Origin: Candidatus Parcubacteria bacterium
Lineage (GTDB): Bacteria; Patescibacteriota; Minisyncoccia; 2-02-FULL-40-12; GWA2-44-9
NCBI GenBank assembly: GCA_019662005.1
Contig: JAIFWG010000013.1
Coordinates: 1 to 11,575 of the forward strand
DNA length: 11,575 nucleotides
Reading direction: 5' to 3'
Below are positions 1 through 7,354 of the stretch, in pieces. Made by a program: the position numbers and the translations under genes. The notes beneath the pieces are model-generated. The model was not told where the DNA came from. It did not search any database and was given only the letters and a program-made list of their open reading frames with translations. Numbering within the stretch: the first letter of the stretch is position 1; each line of letters begins with the position of its first letter.

Positions 1-74
1 TGGTACTGATAGCGGTGATGATTTATGAGTTCCCGAAGTTTTTCTATACGTTGTTTGGCTTCGGACCTTTTCAT
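1..74 (-). CDS. ligA: NAD-dependent DNA ligase, N-terminal fragment (runs off the window)
   Basis: Only the first 24 codons are present, starting at an ATG on 74-72 and leaving the window at base 1. The peptide includes EAKQRIEKLRELINHH followed by RYQYH, which I recognise as the start of the Ia subdomain of bacterial LigA (the 'EA..RI..LR..I..H...YY' helix-turn-helix that helps bind the nicotinamide end of NAD+). LigA seals nicks in replication, repair and recombination in the cytoplasm. The start codon overlaps the TAA of the PilX-like gene by one base (TAATG), so ligA is probably translated by re-initiation on the pilus transcript. No clear Shine-Dalgarno sequence precedes it. The identification rests on a short but characteristic stretch; the nucleotidyl-transferase lysine lies outside the window. 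Confidence 0.85.
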   Translation of the reverse strand, partial: MKRSEAKQRIEKLRELINHHRYQY

Positions 75-436
75 TATGGCGTTTCTTGCAGTAATAAAGA
101 GCGGCTAACATTTCTGTAGGTGCCCACTATTTGGTAGTTGAGAGGTAAGAGTGTACAGTTGCCAGAAATCGTATAAGCGCCTCCGTTGGACATTACTGGT
201 TGAGCTACTGCTGGCTTGCCTCTATTGGTGTAGATACACCATTCTGAGGCACTATCAGCTGTATAGATAGCTGTAACTGAATTAGCTCCTGCATCGGCTA
301 CGCCTCTAATCTTAGGAACAAAAATTGCCCCTAAGGTTAGAACTATGGATAAGATACTCCCCAAAATCAAAACAGTAAATACGATAATGGAGCCTTGTTC
401 TTTTTGTCTTTTATTGTTCAAATTCACTTTGGACAT
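74..436 (-). CDS. PilX/GspK-like minor pilin
   Basis: A 120-residue protein with a class III (prepilin) signal: a charged leader ending KRQKEQG (residues 9-15), then a hydrophobic segment at about 16-40. The residue at +5 after the expected cleavage site G15/S16 is Phe, not Glu. Loss of Glu5 is typical of the tip-initiating GspK/PilX class. The segment IYTADSASEW (57-66) matches the 'A.YAADSGIE' motif of PilX-like proteins in Patescibacteria (recalled family pattern). Two cysteines (67 and 94) could form a disulfide in the small globular part. It is the last of four minor pilin genes. Its start overlaps the PilW-like gene by 26 bases and its TAA overlaps the ligA ATG. The exact start is uncertain, since an in-frame TTG at codon 6 would shorten the overlap; the ATG is preferred. 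PilX-like class assignment is probable, not certain. Confidence 0.72.
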   Translation of the reverse strand: MSKVNLNNKRQKEQGSIIVFTVLILGSILSIVLTLGAIFVPKIRGVADAGANSVTAIYTADSASEWCIYTNRGKPAVAQPVMSNGGAYTISGNCTLLPLNYQIVGTYRNVSRSLLLQETP

Positions 437-941
437 CTCGTGAAGATACGGTTGTTTCCAAATTAATACTAAATTTATTGTTAGGGTTTGTGGTAATATT
501 CTCGATCGTAGATAATATGGTAACTCGGGGTTGTTTTAAGTCAGTTGGAAGACTGCCTGTTACGCAAAAGTTAAAACGAGTGAATTGAACATCTTGTGAG
601 CTGATATTCGCATTTGCCCCATTAACGCTTCTCTGTAGGGTTACACCTGTAAAATTATAGACAACAGTCCCATTCACTGGATGGATAAGAGTCAGAGTTG
701 TGGCGGTACAATTTGTAGAATCTTGATTAACAATCTTACTGACTCTGATTTCTCGAGACATCAACTCCATTACAAATAATCCATTTTCTTGAATCTTTTG
801 AACAGCGAAGGCTCTTCTTTGGCCACTTAATACCTGAACAAAGATGGAACTAACTGAAATTGTAATAATAGAAAATATCAGCGAAGAAATAAGAACTTCG
901 ACGATGGTAAAGCCTTTTTGGTGTTTGGGTAGTTTAAGCAT
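411..941 (-). CDS. PilW/GspJ-like minor pilin
   Basis: A prepilin of 176 residues from the preferred ATG at 941. Its 10-residue leader MLKLPKHQKG is followed by FTIVEVLISS, so the cleavage site G/F and the Glu at +5 are both canonical, and a hydrophobic alpha-1 helix follows. The rest is beta-rich with two cysteines, in FTRFNFCV and DSTNCTA. The N-terminal helix continues as QENGLFVMELMSREIR, which resembles the 'n....l...l..dir' region of PilW/GspJ proteins. An upstream in-frame TTG at 956 would add five residues. I prefer the ATG because it gives the normal leader length, follows GGAAG four bases upstream, and lies one base after the stop of the PilV-like gene (TAACATG). The 3' end overlaps the PilX-like gene by 26 bases. 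The likely role is as part of the pilus tip or initiation complex. Class assignment within the minor pilins is by order and general look. Confidence 0.78.
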   Translation of the reverse strand: MLKLPKHQKGFTIVEVLISSLIFSIITISVSSIFVQVLSGQRRAFAVQKIQENGLFVMELMSREIRVSKIVNQDSTNCTATTLTLIHPVNGTVVYNFTGVTLQRSVNGANANISSQDVQFTRFNFCVTGSLPTDLKQPRVTILSTIENITTNPNNKFSINLETTVSSRDVQSEFEQ

Positions 942-942
942 G

Positions 943-1410
943 TTACTTCCAATCAAACAGGTGCTCTTCTACTTGTATTGTTTTTGTGCCTCCTCTAACG
1001 GGCCAACTTACCTGGCTCACTATTTTTAATTCTATAGATCCGATTTTTGTTATCACGATAGAGCGACTAAATATGCTGTCCGTGCCCGAAGAATAATTGT
1101 AGAGTCCATTGTTAATCTTTAGAACTGGATTGCCGGCCGATGGTAATAAGGTCGTCGAATCCCACTGGATTCTAAATGTTCCTGCGGTTATGTTAGTATC
1201 AAAAGCAAGGCTATTGTGCCAATTAGTGTCTCGCATGTTTCGGATAACTTCTATTCCCTCTTGAGCTAGGTTTGCTCCAGTTAAATCGCTGCTGATGATA
1301 AAGGCTGCATTAACTGTTTGGTTGAAAAAATAAAACAGCGGGACCAAAGCCGTTGAAAGAATGACAAGGGCAACTAATGCTTCAATAAGAGTAAAACCTT
1401 TTTGATTCAT
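943..1410 (-). CDS. PilV/GspI-like minor pilin
   Basis: A 155-residue prepilin with a very short leader MNQKG followed by FTLIEALVALVILSTALVPL, carrying the canonical G/F cleavage site and Glu at +5. The segment ANLAQEGIEVIRNMRDTNW (46-64) matches the 'LAQEGIE..R..RD..W' signature that I associate with PilV/GspI-like minor pilins in Patescibacteria. The ATG overlaps the TGA of the GspH/FimT-like gene by four bases (ATGA), a translational coupling arrangement. No strong ribosome binding site is seen. The protein should sit in the inner membrane before assembly and be processed by the PilD encoded two genes upstream. It is expected to act in fibre initiation with the neighbouring minor pilins. 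Confidence 0.83.
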   Translation of the reverse strand: MNQKGFTLIEALVALVILSTALVPLFYFFNQTVNAAFIISSDLTGANLAQEGIEVIRNMRDTNWHNSLAFDTNITAGTFRIQWDSTTLLPSAGNPVLKINNGLYNYSSGTDSIFSRSIVITKIGSIELKIVSQVSWPVRGGTKTIQVEEHLFDWK

Positions 1411-1934
1411 ATTACTTTAACTCTACCGGCTGTTATAACTTTTACTGTCATACAATTCTGGGGACATGTACCGCCAATAGTTCCGATATCAATAAAAAGT
1501 TCTGGGGCAGCAAGAGAGGCATTGTTATTAATGTATGTTTTTGGGTCTGGTGGTTCAAAAAATATATCGCTGAAAGAGCTTTTAAACTGAACTTTTGTGT
1601 CCAAGAATGCTCTGGTGGCAATAATCGTGTCTTCTCCCGCCTGATAGTTTCGGTTTATAGTAGAACAGTCTACAGTAGCCGCATTTGGACCAACGTATGT
1701 CGCATATTGGGTAGCACTTATGTAGTGTATGCCGTAACCACAAGGACTGTATCCGTTGTACTTGTTACTGGAGGTGGCTTTTGTTTCGGCTAGTCTAATA
1801 TCAGCAACAAAAAGATTGGCCGATTGATTCAAGTCGATTCTGGTTCGTGAAAAGTTTAGAATTAAAAAGGTGGAAATAAAGCCGGTTATTCCCGCTACGA
1901 TTAAAACTTCTACGAGAGTAAATCCTCTATTCAT
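1407..1934 (-). CDS. GspH/FimT-like minor pilin
   Basis: A 175-residue prepilin. The leader is only MNRG, then FTLVEVLIVAGITGFIST with Glu at +5. After the hydrophobic helix comes ANLFVADIRLAETKA, the 'l...lr.ar.eA' helix of the GspH/FimT family, then a beta-rich domain with FEPPDPKTY (127-134) and a C-terminal strand ending VKVITAGRVKVI. Four cysteines (65, 90, 157 and 161) suggest one or two disulfides, including a C-x3-C pair near the end. The ATG overlaps the pilD TGA by four bases (ATGA), so it is probably translated by coupling to pilD. It lies first among the four minor pilins, the usual H-I-J-K order of type II secretion and T4P minor pilin sets. The role is inferred from family and order. 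Confidence 0.82.
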   Translation of the reverse strand: MNRGFTLVEVLIVAGITGFISTFLILNFSRTRIDLNQSANLFVADIRLAETKATSSNKYNGYSPCGYGIHYISATQYATYVGPNAATVDCSTINRNYQAGEDTIIATRAFLDTKVQFKSSFSDIFFEPPDPKTYINNNASLAAPELFIDIGTIGGTCPQNCMTVKVITAGRVKVI

Positions 1935-2671
1935 AATAATCTTGTGATTTGATTAAACAATGGTTCCCAGATTATTGTAATAATCGTGGTGAGGCACAAG
2001 AAAGTGCCAAGCGGCAATTCTTTTTTTAAATTTTTCTTATCTATAAGCAGAAATCCAATACCAATGATTGCTCCTATCCAAATGGCCATCAATACGGCCG
2101 CAAACCCTAGTGGATACCCAAGAGTAAGCCCAATTAATGCTACTAATTTTACGTCACCAAATCCTAGCCATTTGCCTCTAGAAACTAGATACAGTATAGC
2201 AAAAAAAGCAGTAAACAATAAACTAGAAAGGATTAGGTTTAGACTCATCGGACTCCTGATCACATATATAACAGCTATGCCTATGGCAGGAAAAATAATA
2301 ACGTCTGGCAGGATCATATATAGCGAGTCAAAGAAGGCTAGCAGAACATATAGGATGACTAGTATGCTTAGCCAGGGTTGGAATAAAACAAAATCCACTC
2401 CTCTCTGCCAAACTAAAAGAAAAACAACCATAGCAGTAATAAGCTCTACTGCTGGGTAACGGTTTGCTATCGATGTCTTGCATGTCCGACACTTCCCTCT
2501 CAATAGTATAAAGCTAAAAACTGGAAAGAGTTCAAACCAAGAAAGGGTACGTAAACATTGAATACACTGGGAGCGGCCCATGATAGACTTCCCTCTAGGC
2601 AGTCTTGCTAGTAGAACATTAAAAAAACTTCCTAGGCAAAGTCCCACAATAAAACTAAATATGAGAATCAT
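1931..2671 (-). CDS. pilD: Prepilin peptidase / N-methyltransferase (type 4 prepilin peptidase)
   Basis: An inner-membrane aspartic protease that cuts the leader from the pilins encoded beside it and, in full-length members, N-methylates the new terminal residue. The 246-residue protein has the complete family pattern: GSFFNVLLARLPRG (14-27) in the methylase part, a zinc-type cysteine quartet C36, C39, C61 and C64, a first catalytic Asp in FDSLYMILPD (D115), and the second in GFGDVKL (D173). ELPLGTFL (218-225) corresponds to the 'PFGPFL' end motif. Six to eight membrane segments are visible. The catalytic residues are all present, so it should be active. It opens a block of five overlapping genes leading into ligA, and has its own extended -10 promoter just after the pilin terminator. 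Confidence 0.95.
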   Translation of the reverse strand: MILIFSFIVGLCLGSFFNVLLARLPRGKSIMGRSQCIQCLRTLSWFELFPVFSFILLRGKCRTCKTSIANRYPAVELITAMVVFLLVWQRGVDFVLFQPWLSILVILYVLLAFFDSLYMILPDVIIFPAIGIAVIYVIRSPMSLNLILSSLLFTAFFAILYLVSRGKWLGFGDVKLVALIGLTLGYPLGFAAVLMAIWIGAIIGIGFLLIDKKNLKKELPLGTFLCLTTIITIIWEPLFNQITRLL

Positions 2672-2677
2672 GGTTTT

Positions 2678-2686
2678 AGTATAGCA
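2678..2686 (-). promoter_or_regulatory. Extended -10 promoter for pilD (leaderless)
   Basis: On the minus strand the sequence reads TGCTATACT, an extended -10 element (TGnTATAaT-like), then six bases (AAAACC), then the pilD ATG. With the hexamer at -12 to -7 the first transcribed base falls on the A of the ATG. No Shine-Dalgarno sequence could fit. No good -35 is seen, since that position falls inside the terminator hairpin; the TG extension may compensate. It would restart transcription after the pilin terminator. Confidence 0.6.
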
Positions 2687-2690
2687 GAAA

Positions 2691-2723
2691 ATAAAACACC
2701 CCCGCTAAGCGGGGGTGTTTTAT
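2691..2723 (-). terminator. Rho-independent terminator after the major pilin gene
   Basis: A perfect 15-bp inverted repeat: arms 2691-2705 and 2709-2723, with a three-base loop (taa). The GC core is CCCCCGC/GCGGGGG, and the outer A and T runs give a T-rich tract on either strand. It starts four bases after the pilin stop codon on the minus strand and is followed there by TTTTC. It should end most pilin transcripts and protect their 3' end, separating the abundant pilin mRNA from pilD and the minor pilins. Its symmetry means it could also work on the plus strand, but no plus-strand gene reaches it. Confidence 0.92.
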
Positions 2724-2726
2724 GAA

Positions 2727-3230
2727 TTAGTTCTGTCCCTGGTCGTAGACACAGCTTGTTGTGGAAGGAGTGGTGCAGTCTGCTTTTGCATCCTTTGTTC
2801 CATCTACTGTTTGTCCTGTCCATCCGCCAGCGGTGGTGTTGATGTCGCCATCAGAGTTTAATGCTTGCGCCCATTGTTCTAGAATCCCGTGAACTTGATA
2901 TTTAGTGGTGCCGTTATAGGCATAGCTATAAACCCAAGGGGAAACGTTTAATGGATCAGATGGTAGCAAGGTCAAATACTTAGGCACTAGTAAAGCACCC
3001 AAAGCTGCGAAGGTTGCTGTTTGAGGGTATTGACCATTGTCGTCGAAATAAAGTTCGGTGGCAGTGCGCACTTGGTTTACATCAGCAATACGCTTTGCGT
3101 CTCTTGCTCGCTGACGTGCTACTCCAAGCTGCAAAAGCAACAAGGTTGCCAAAATACCGATAATTGCGATAACGACTAAGAGTTCTACGAGCGTGAATCC
3201 CCGAGAATTCTTGAGATGTAAGTGTTTCAT
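2727..3230 (-). CDS. pilA: Major type IV pilin (PilA/GspG-like)
   Basis: A 167-residue prepilin, the likely main subunit of the fibre. Leader MKHLHLKNSRG ends at G11, followed by FTLVELLVVIAIIGILAT with Glu at +5 (E16). ARQRARDAKRIADVNQVRTA (38-57) is the long alpha-1 helix typical of GspG-like pilins, followed by ELYFDDNGQYP and YLTLLPSDPL (85-94), the usual 'YP..LP.DP' region. Near the C-terminus C152 and C160 bracket a short loop that could be a disulfide-bonded tail. The gene is isolated from its neighbours: it has its own promoter with a consensus TATAAT six bases before the ATG, and a strong terminator directly after the stop. This fits a high-copy transcript. The symbol is given by role; 'GspG-like pilin' would be an equally fair name. 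Confidence 0.9.
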   Translation of the reverse strand: MKHLHLKNSRGFTLVELLVVIAIIGILATLLLLQLGVARQRARDAKRIADVNQVRTATELYFDDNGQYPQTATFAALGALLVPKYLTLLPSDPLNVSPWVYSYAYNGTTKYQVHGILEQWAQALNSDGDINTTAGGWTGQTVDGTKDAKADCTTPSTTSCVYDQGQN

Positions 3231-3236
3231 AATTTC

Positions 3237-3264
3237 ATTATATGGAACCGTATAATTACTACAA
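3237..3264 (-). promoter_or_regulatory. Promoter of the major pilin gene (leaderless)
   Basis: On the minus strand there is TTGTAG (3264-3259), a 16-bp spacer, then a perfect TATAAT (3242-3237), six bases (GAAATT), and the pilin ATG. The spacing puts the transcription start on the A of the ATG, so the mRNA should be leaderless. The region also holds the octamer TGTTGATA upstream (see its own entry). This is the best sigma-70-type promoter in the window. Confidence 0.7.
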
Positions 3265-3270
3265 CATGGA

Positions 3271-3278
3271 TATCAACA
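3271..3278 (-). promoter_or_regulatory. TGTTGATA octamer upstream of the pilin promoter
   Basis: Minus-strand TGTTGATA lies with its last six bases 28 bp upstream of the pilin TATAAT. The same octamer is found at the same 28-bp distance from the TATAAT of pilN (8746-8753). It could be a binding site for a shared activator of the pilus genes, centred at about -43. The match is seen directly; the function is inference. Confidence 0.3.
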
Positions 3279-3279
3279 C

Positions 3280-4488
3280 CTAACTTGTTCCCACGAGACT
3301 GTATATAGGAAGCAAAATACTTGAGACGAGGATCGCTACCGCAATACCAAGAACTAGAACTAAAATTGGTTCGATAAGCTGGGTTATGCTACCAATAGCA
3401 GTCTCTGATTCTGATTTATAAAATTTTGAGATGTTTTCTAACATATAATCCAGTTTCCCAGTCTTCTCCCCAATAGCAACCATGGAGGTAAATAGGGGCG
3501 GCATTTCTTCGTGTTCGCTAAATACATCGGACATGAATCCTCCTCCTCTTACTTTTTCTTCCGCTTCTATTAATATTTTTTGGTAATTATGATTACCAAC
3601 CAATTCGCCAGTTATTTTAATAGCATCGAGTATGGAAATGCCTGATTTGATTAACGTTGAGAGACTTTCTGCAACTCGAGCCAAGAAAAGGTTTCGAATT
3701 ACTTTGCCTAATGTGGGAAACTTGATAATAACATTGTCGAGCCAAGCTTTACCTTGGGGAGTTGCCATGAATCGATAAATAACTACTCCAGCGGTAATTA
3801 ATAAAAATATCAAATAATATAAATAAGCATTCACAAAATCTGTTACCGCTATCAGTATTCGTGTTGTGATAGGAAGGTCTTGAACGCCAGCATCTTTAAA
3901 AATTGTCAGTAATTGAGGCAATACATATATAGTCATAATGCCAGCAACAATTACTAAAGCGAACACAACGAAAGCCGGATATGCTAATGCGCCTTTGATC
4001 TTAGAATTCGTTGATTGGCTTCGTTCTAGGTAGTCGGCTAAGTACAAAAGAGAACCTTGCAGCTTACCAGTGACCTCCCCCGCTTGAACAAGCTTCACAT
4101 AGAATGAGCCAAATAGTTTTGGGTATTCTCCAAGAGCTAATGACAAGGAGGAGCCGCTCTCTACCGATTCAGCGACTCCGGTAATTATTTTTTTAAATGT
4201 AGGTTTATCAACCTGCTTTGCAAGTGTGCGTAGTCCTTGAGCTAAAGGAACGTCAGCTTCAATGAGGGTCGATAGCTGCCGCGTAAAGACTACAATATCT
4301 TTTGTATTTGGTTGAGCAAATATCTGATTTAGATCAGATGACAAGATATCCTTTTTAATTGGAGTGAGAGAAAGAATAATAAGTCCTCGGCTATGGAGTG
4401 TGCTTACGATAGCATCTTCATTTGGAGCCTCTACTTTACCACTTGTTATCTCGCCGGTTTGGGTTTTTGCTTGAAAATTATATTCCAT
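3280..4488 (-). CDS. pilC: Type IV pilus inner-membrane platform protein
   Basis: A 402-residue polytopic membrane protein, homologous to GspF, that forms the platform under the fibre and couples the PilB and PilT ATPases to pilin insertion and removal. Two T2SSF domains are visible, at about 68-191 and 271-393. Each carries the repeated signature: VKLVQAGEVTGKL (131-143) in the first and MVAIGEKTGKLDYML (336-350) in the second. Membrane segments are at about 169-190, 222-240 and 371-395. An N-terminal cytoplasmic stretch (1-65) starts YNFQAKTQTGEITSGKVEA, the usual ARNF-type opening. Length is normal for the family. The ATG overlaps the end of pilT by 11 bases. The gene ends just before the pilin promoter region. 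Confidence 0.95.
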   Translation of the reverse strand: MEYNFQAKTQTGEITSGKVEAPNEDAIVSTLHSRGLIILSLTPIKKDILSSDLNQIFAQPNTKDIVVFTRQLSTLIEADVPLAQGLRTLAKQVDKPTFKKIITGVAESVESGSSLSLALGEYPKLFGSFYVKLVQAGEVTGKLQGSLLYLADYLERSQSTNSKIKGALAYPAFVVFALVIVAGIMTIYVLPQLLTIFKDAGVQDLPITTRILIAVTDFVNAYLYYLIFLLITAGVVIYRFMATPQGKAWLDNVIIKFPTLGKVIRNLFLARVAESLSTLIKSGISILDAIKITGELVGNHNYQKILIEAEEKVRGGGFMSDVFSEHEEMPPLFTSMVAIGEKTGKLDYMLENISKFYKSESETAIGSITQLIEPILVLVLGIAVAILVSSILLPIYSLVGTS

Positions 4489-5542
4489 GGTTTCTTATGA
4501 TTTGTGGGTTGCTAGAATAAAACTCTGCTCGCTCAAGGGTTATTTCTTTGCGACGGACCAGATCTGCAAGAGAACGGTCCATAGAAATCATACCTACTTC
4601 CTGGCCAGTTTCAATAACCAAATCAATCTGTCTTGGCTTATTTTCTCTAACGAGGTTGCGAACAGCGGAAGTTGCAATCATTACTTCAACTGCTGGTATA
4701 AGACCTCCTTGGATGCGCGGTATAAGTCGTTGAGAGACAATTCCTGACAAGGTATTAGCTAATTGACTACGAATTTGCATCTGTTGATTGGGCGGAAAAC
4801 TGTCGATAATACGCTCAATAGTCTGAGACGCACTATTTGTATGAATCGATGAAAGAACTAAGTGTCCGGTTTCTGCAGCACGGACTGCCGTGCTCATGGT
4901 TTCATAATCTCGGAGCTCTCCAATCATTATAACATCAGCATTCTCTCTAAAAGTAGAGCGTAGCGCTTTATTGAAGGAAAGCGTGTCTCTATATACCTCT
5001 CTTTGGTCGATTATACTCTTGTTGGGGCTGAATATATATTCGATAGGATCTTCAATTGTAATGATCTTTTCGGCTCGTTCTTTGTTGATTTCATTGATTA
5101 GGCTCGCGAGGGTTGTTGATTTGCCATGTCCATTTGGCCCAACCACAAGCACAAGTCCTTGAGATAATTTGGAAAATATTTTCACTATAGGTGGCAGCTG
5201 CAATTCTTCAGGGGTTCTAATTTCTCCAGGAACCAGTCTCATGGTCACGGCATATCCCCCCATAGTTTGGTATGTGTGTACTCTAAATCGCTGTCCCGTG
5301 TTCGACTGAAAAGCAAAGTCTAATTCTTTTTCTGAAACAAAACGTTGTTTTCGATCCCCTAAAATTTCGCTGGCCAATCCTTCTAAGGTGCTATTATCCA
5401 AAATCGGCTGGTTGCTGAGCGTGATTAAGCGATCGTCTATTCTAAGAACTGGATAGTTTCCAGGAGAGCAATGCAAATCAGACGCCCCATTTTGGGCAGT
5501 TGCTGTAAGGAGCTCTTCTAAAAATTTTTTATAGTCAGTCAT
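4478..5542 (-). CDS. pilT: Pilus retraction ATPase
   Basis: A cytoplasmic hexameric ATPase expected to drive pilus retraction. The 354-residue protein has the PilT layout: a short PAS-like N-terminal domain (to about 110), Walker A GPNGHGKS (135-142), Asp box ITIEDPIEY (161-169), Walker B DVIMIGELRD (203-212), His box TGHLVLSSIHTN (225-236), and TSAVRNLVRENK (291-302), the AIRNLIREGK motif that is specific to PilT. It lacks the tetracysteine site and long N-terminal domain of PilB. Two departures from the usual wording are GPNGHGKS for GPTGSGKS and FRENADV for LREDPDV; the core catalytic residues remain. Its ATG overlaps the pilB TAA by one base, and AGGAG lies ten bases upstream. A second retraction paralogue (PilU) is not present here. 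Confidence 0.95.
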   Translation of the reverse strand: MTDYKKFLEELLTATAQNGASDLHCSPGNYPVLRIDDRLITLSNQPILDNSTLEGLASEILGDRKQRFVSEKELDFAFQSNTGQRFRVHTYQTMGGYAVTMRLVPGEIRTPEELQLPPIVKIFSKLSQGLVLVVGPNGHGKSTTLASLINEINKERAEKIITIEDPIEYIFSPNKSIIDQREVYRDTLSFNKALRSTFRENADVIMIGELRDYETMSTAVRAAETGHLVLSSIHTNSASQTIERIIDSFPPNQQMQIRSQLANTLSGIVSQRLIPRIQGGLIPAVEVMIATSAVRNLVRENKPRQIDLVIETGQEVGMISMDRSLADLVRRKEITLERAEFYSSNPQIIRNHGI

Positions 5543-7329
5543 TATGCTGATTCTCCTGCTTGGGCTACTTCAAGTAACTCTTCAAGAGATACTGTGCCTT
5601 GCAAGACTTTTAAAATACCGTCTTGAAACATTGTTATCATTCCTTGTCGCTTGGCCTCCGCTTTCATAGCAGTGTCTGAAAGATTGCCTAGAATGATTTG
5701 TTCAAATTCTGGAGTCATCTCCATCATTTCAAAAATACCGATACGCCCTTTAAAGGATTTGCCGCCACATTTTTTACATGGATTTTCTAAATTTGGTTTA
5801 TAAATCTCGTAGCCCTTATTATTTGAAAGCTGCTTTTGATACTGAGAGGGCATTGCGTTAATTGCATCCTCAATGATTTTAACTTCAGCTGTATCAGCTT
5901 GAGTTTGGACTTTGCAATCTGGGCATAATTTTCGCAACAATCGCTGTGCGGCTGCAACATTTAGAGTCGATGGTATTAAATATTTTTCTACGCTCATATC
6001 AATCAATCTAGGCACAACACCAATAGAGTCGTTGGTATGAAGTGTTGAAAGAACGATATGTCCCGTAAGTGCCGCTTGGGTCGCTAGAGCCGCTGTCTCA
6101 TGATCTCGAATTTCTCCTACCATGATAATATCAGGGTCTTGTCGCAATATGTGTCTTAGACCGCTTGCAAAGGTGTATCCAATCTCTTCGTGAATCTGTG
6201 ACTGGTTAACGCCCGGAACATAATATTCAATTGGATCCTCAAGAGTTACAATATTTACATCGTCCGTGTTCATTCGTTTAAGCAGCCCCGCTAAGGTTGT
6301 TGATTTTCCTGATCCAGTGGGACCAGTGATGAGTATGGATCCAAATGGTTTGGTCATGGCTCGTTCCAAAACCTCAAGTGACCTGCCTTGAAGCCCAAGG
6401 TCTGGGAGATCAATACTTCCAGAGAGCGGGTCCAAGATACGCATTACAACCTTTTCTCCATTCTTGGTTGGGAATGTAGAGACACGAAAGTCAATTTTGC
6501 GATCATTTAGACGAGTAGCAAAACGGCCGTCTTGAGCCAGACGTGTTTCGTCAATTTTTAAGTCAGAAAGTATTTTGATGCGAGTAACAACTGCGGAGTG
6601 GAGATTTTTTGGAAGCGTAAGGGCGGTATTTAGTATTCCATCTATACGAAACCGAGTGCGTACCCGGTCTTCAAAAGGTTCGATGTGAATGTCGGATGCT
6701 CTTGATTCTACAGCATGCCGAATAATAACGGCTACAATCTTAGTGACGGGGGCTTCGGCGGTTATCTCTTCTAAACTTGTTGGTACCGCGCTTTTAACAT
6801 CTTTTTCAAATTCATCATTGAGGGATTCCAGAGCTTTGCCCACTTCCCCTGTTAAGGTTCGGTAGTCTCGATTAATAGCATCAAAGTCTTTGTAGGATAT
6901 GATGTATTTTTCTAGAGTAAGTCCTTTGTTAGAAGCAATAAACTTTAGAGCTTCGAGTGCTTTAACATCTTCAGGATTAATAATACCAACTCTTAATATA
7001 TTTCCTTCTTTTGCAAAAGGAGCTGTTTTGTAAAAAGTAACTACGTCTTCGGTAATCTCTTTTAGCACTTCCCGGTCCAATTCAATTTCTTCAAGGTGAA
7101 TGAGTGGTAGGCGGTAAAGTTTTGATTTAAGAGTCGCAAGGTCTTCGTCAGAAATAATTCCCTGTTCAACTAAAACGCGCCCAATGTCTTTGTTTTGAGT
7201 TTGGGCTGTCTGGCTAAGCGATTGAGCATCTTCCTTAGAAAGGATTTTGTTTTTAATCAGCTCTCCAATGAGTGTTGTTGGAATTTGTTCTGGCATAATA
7301 ACAATTAAAGCACTCAGTGTGCTTTGCAT
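5542..7329 (-). CDS. pilB: Pilus extension ATPase (GspE family)
   Basis: A cytoplasmic hexameric ATPase that powers pilus assembly through PilC. The 595-residue protein has an N-terminal MshEN/GspE_N-type domain (about 17-160), followed by an ATPase domain: ASDIHIEP (211-218), Walker A GPTGSGKS (336-343), Asp box VTLEDPIEY (361-369), Walker B DIIMVGEIRD (400-409) and His box TGHIVLSTLHTND (422-434). Zinc-binding cysteines C469/C472 and C518/C521 (KLCPDCK and NPCKKCGG) are the PilB/GspE tetracysteine motif, confirming extension rather than retraction. The start at 7329 is supported by AAGGA five bases upstream; an in-frame ATG at 7296 (MPEQIPTTLIGEL) has no such site but gives a more usual N-terminus, so up to 11 residues could be extra. 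Confidence 0.95.
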   Translation of the reverse strand: MQSTLSALIVIMPEQIPTTLIGELIKNKILSKEDAQSLSQTAQTQNKDIGRVLVEQGIISDEDLATLKSKLYRLPLIHLEEIELDREVLKEITEDVVTFYKTAPFAKEGNILRVGIINPEDVKALEALKFIASNKGLTLEKYIISYKDFDAINRDYRTLTGEVGKALESLNDEFEKDVKSAVPTSLEEITAEAPVTKIVAVIIRHAVESRASDIHIEPFEDRVRTRFRIDGILNTALTLPKNLHSAVVTRIKILSDLKIDETRLAQDGRFATRLNDRKIDFRVSTFPTKNGEKVVMRILDPLSGSIDLPDLGLQGRSLEVLERAMTKPFGSILITGPTGSGKSTTLAGLLKRMNTDDVNIVTLEDPIEYYVPGVNQSQIHEEIGYTFASGLRHILRQDPDIIMVGEIRDHETAALATQAALTGHIVLSTLHTNDSIGVVPRLIDMSVEKYLIPSTLNVAAAQRLLRKLCPDCKVQTQADTAEVKIIEDAINAMPSQYQKQLSNNKGYEIYKPNLENPCKKCGGKSFKGRIGIFEMMEMTPEFEQIILGNLSDTAMKAEAKRQGMITMFQDGILKVLQGTVSLEELLEVAQAGESA

Positions 7330-7354
7330 GGGATTCCTTGTTGGAAAAATGCTA

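Noticed and set aside
942..956. TTG start for the PilW-like protein at 956
   Set aside because: The ATG at 941 gives a normal 10-residue leader and lies directly after the preceding stop with GGAAG upstream.
844..1029. Short plus-strand frames opposite the minor pilins (also 1402-1590), pilT (4487-5162) and pilB (7247-7447)
   Set aside because: Short shadows of well-supported minus-strand genes, without ribosome binding sites or recognisable motifs.
1986..2459. A 157-codon plus-strand frame
   Set aside because: It lies wholly antisense to pilD, whose catalytic motifs are all intact, and has no recognisable domain or start signal.
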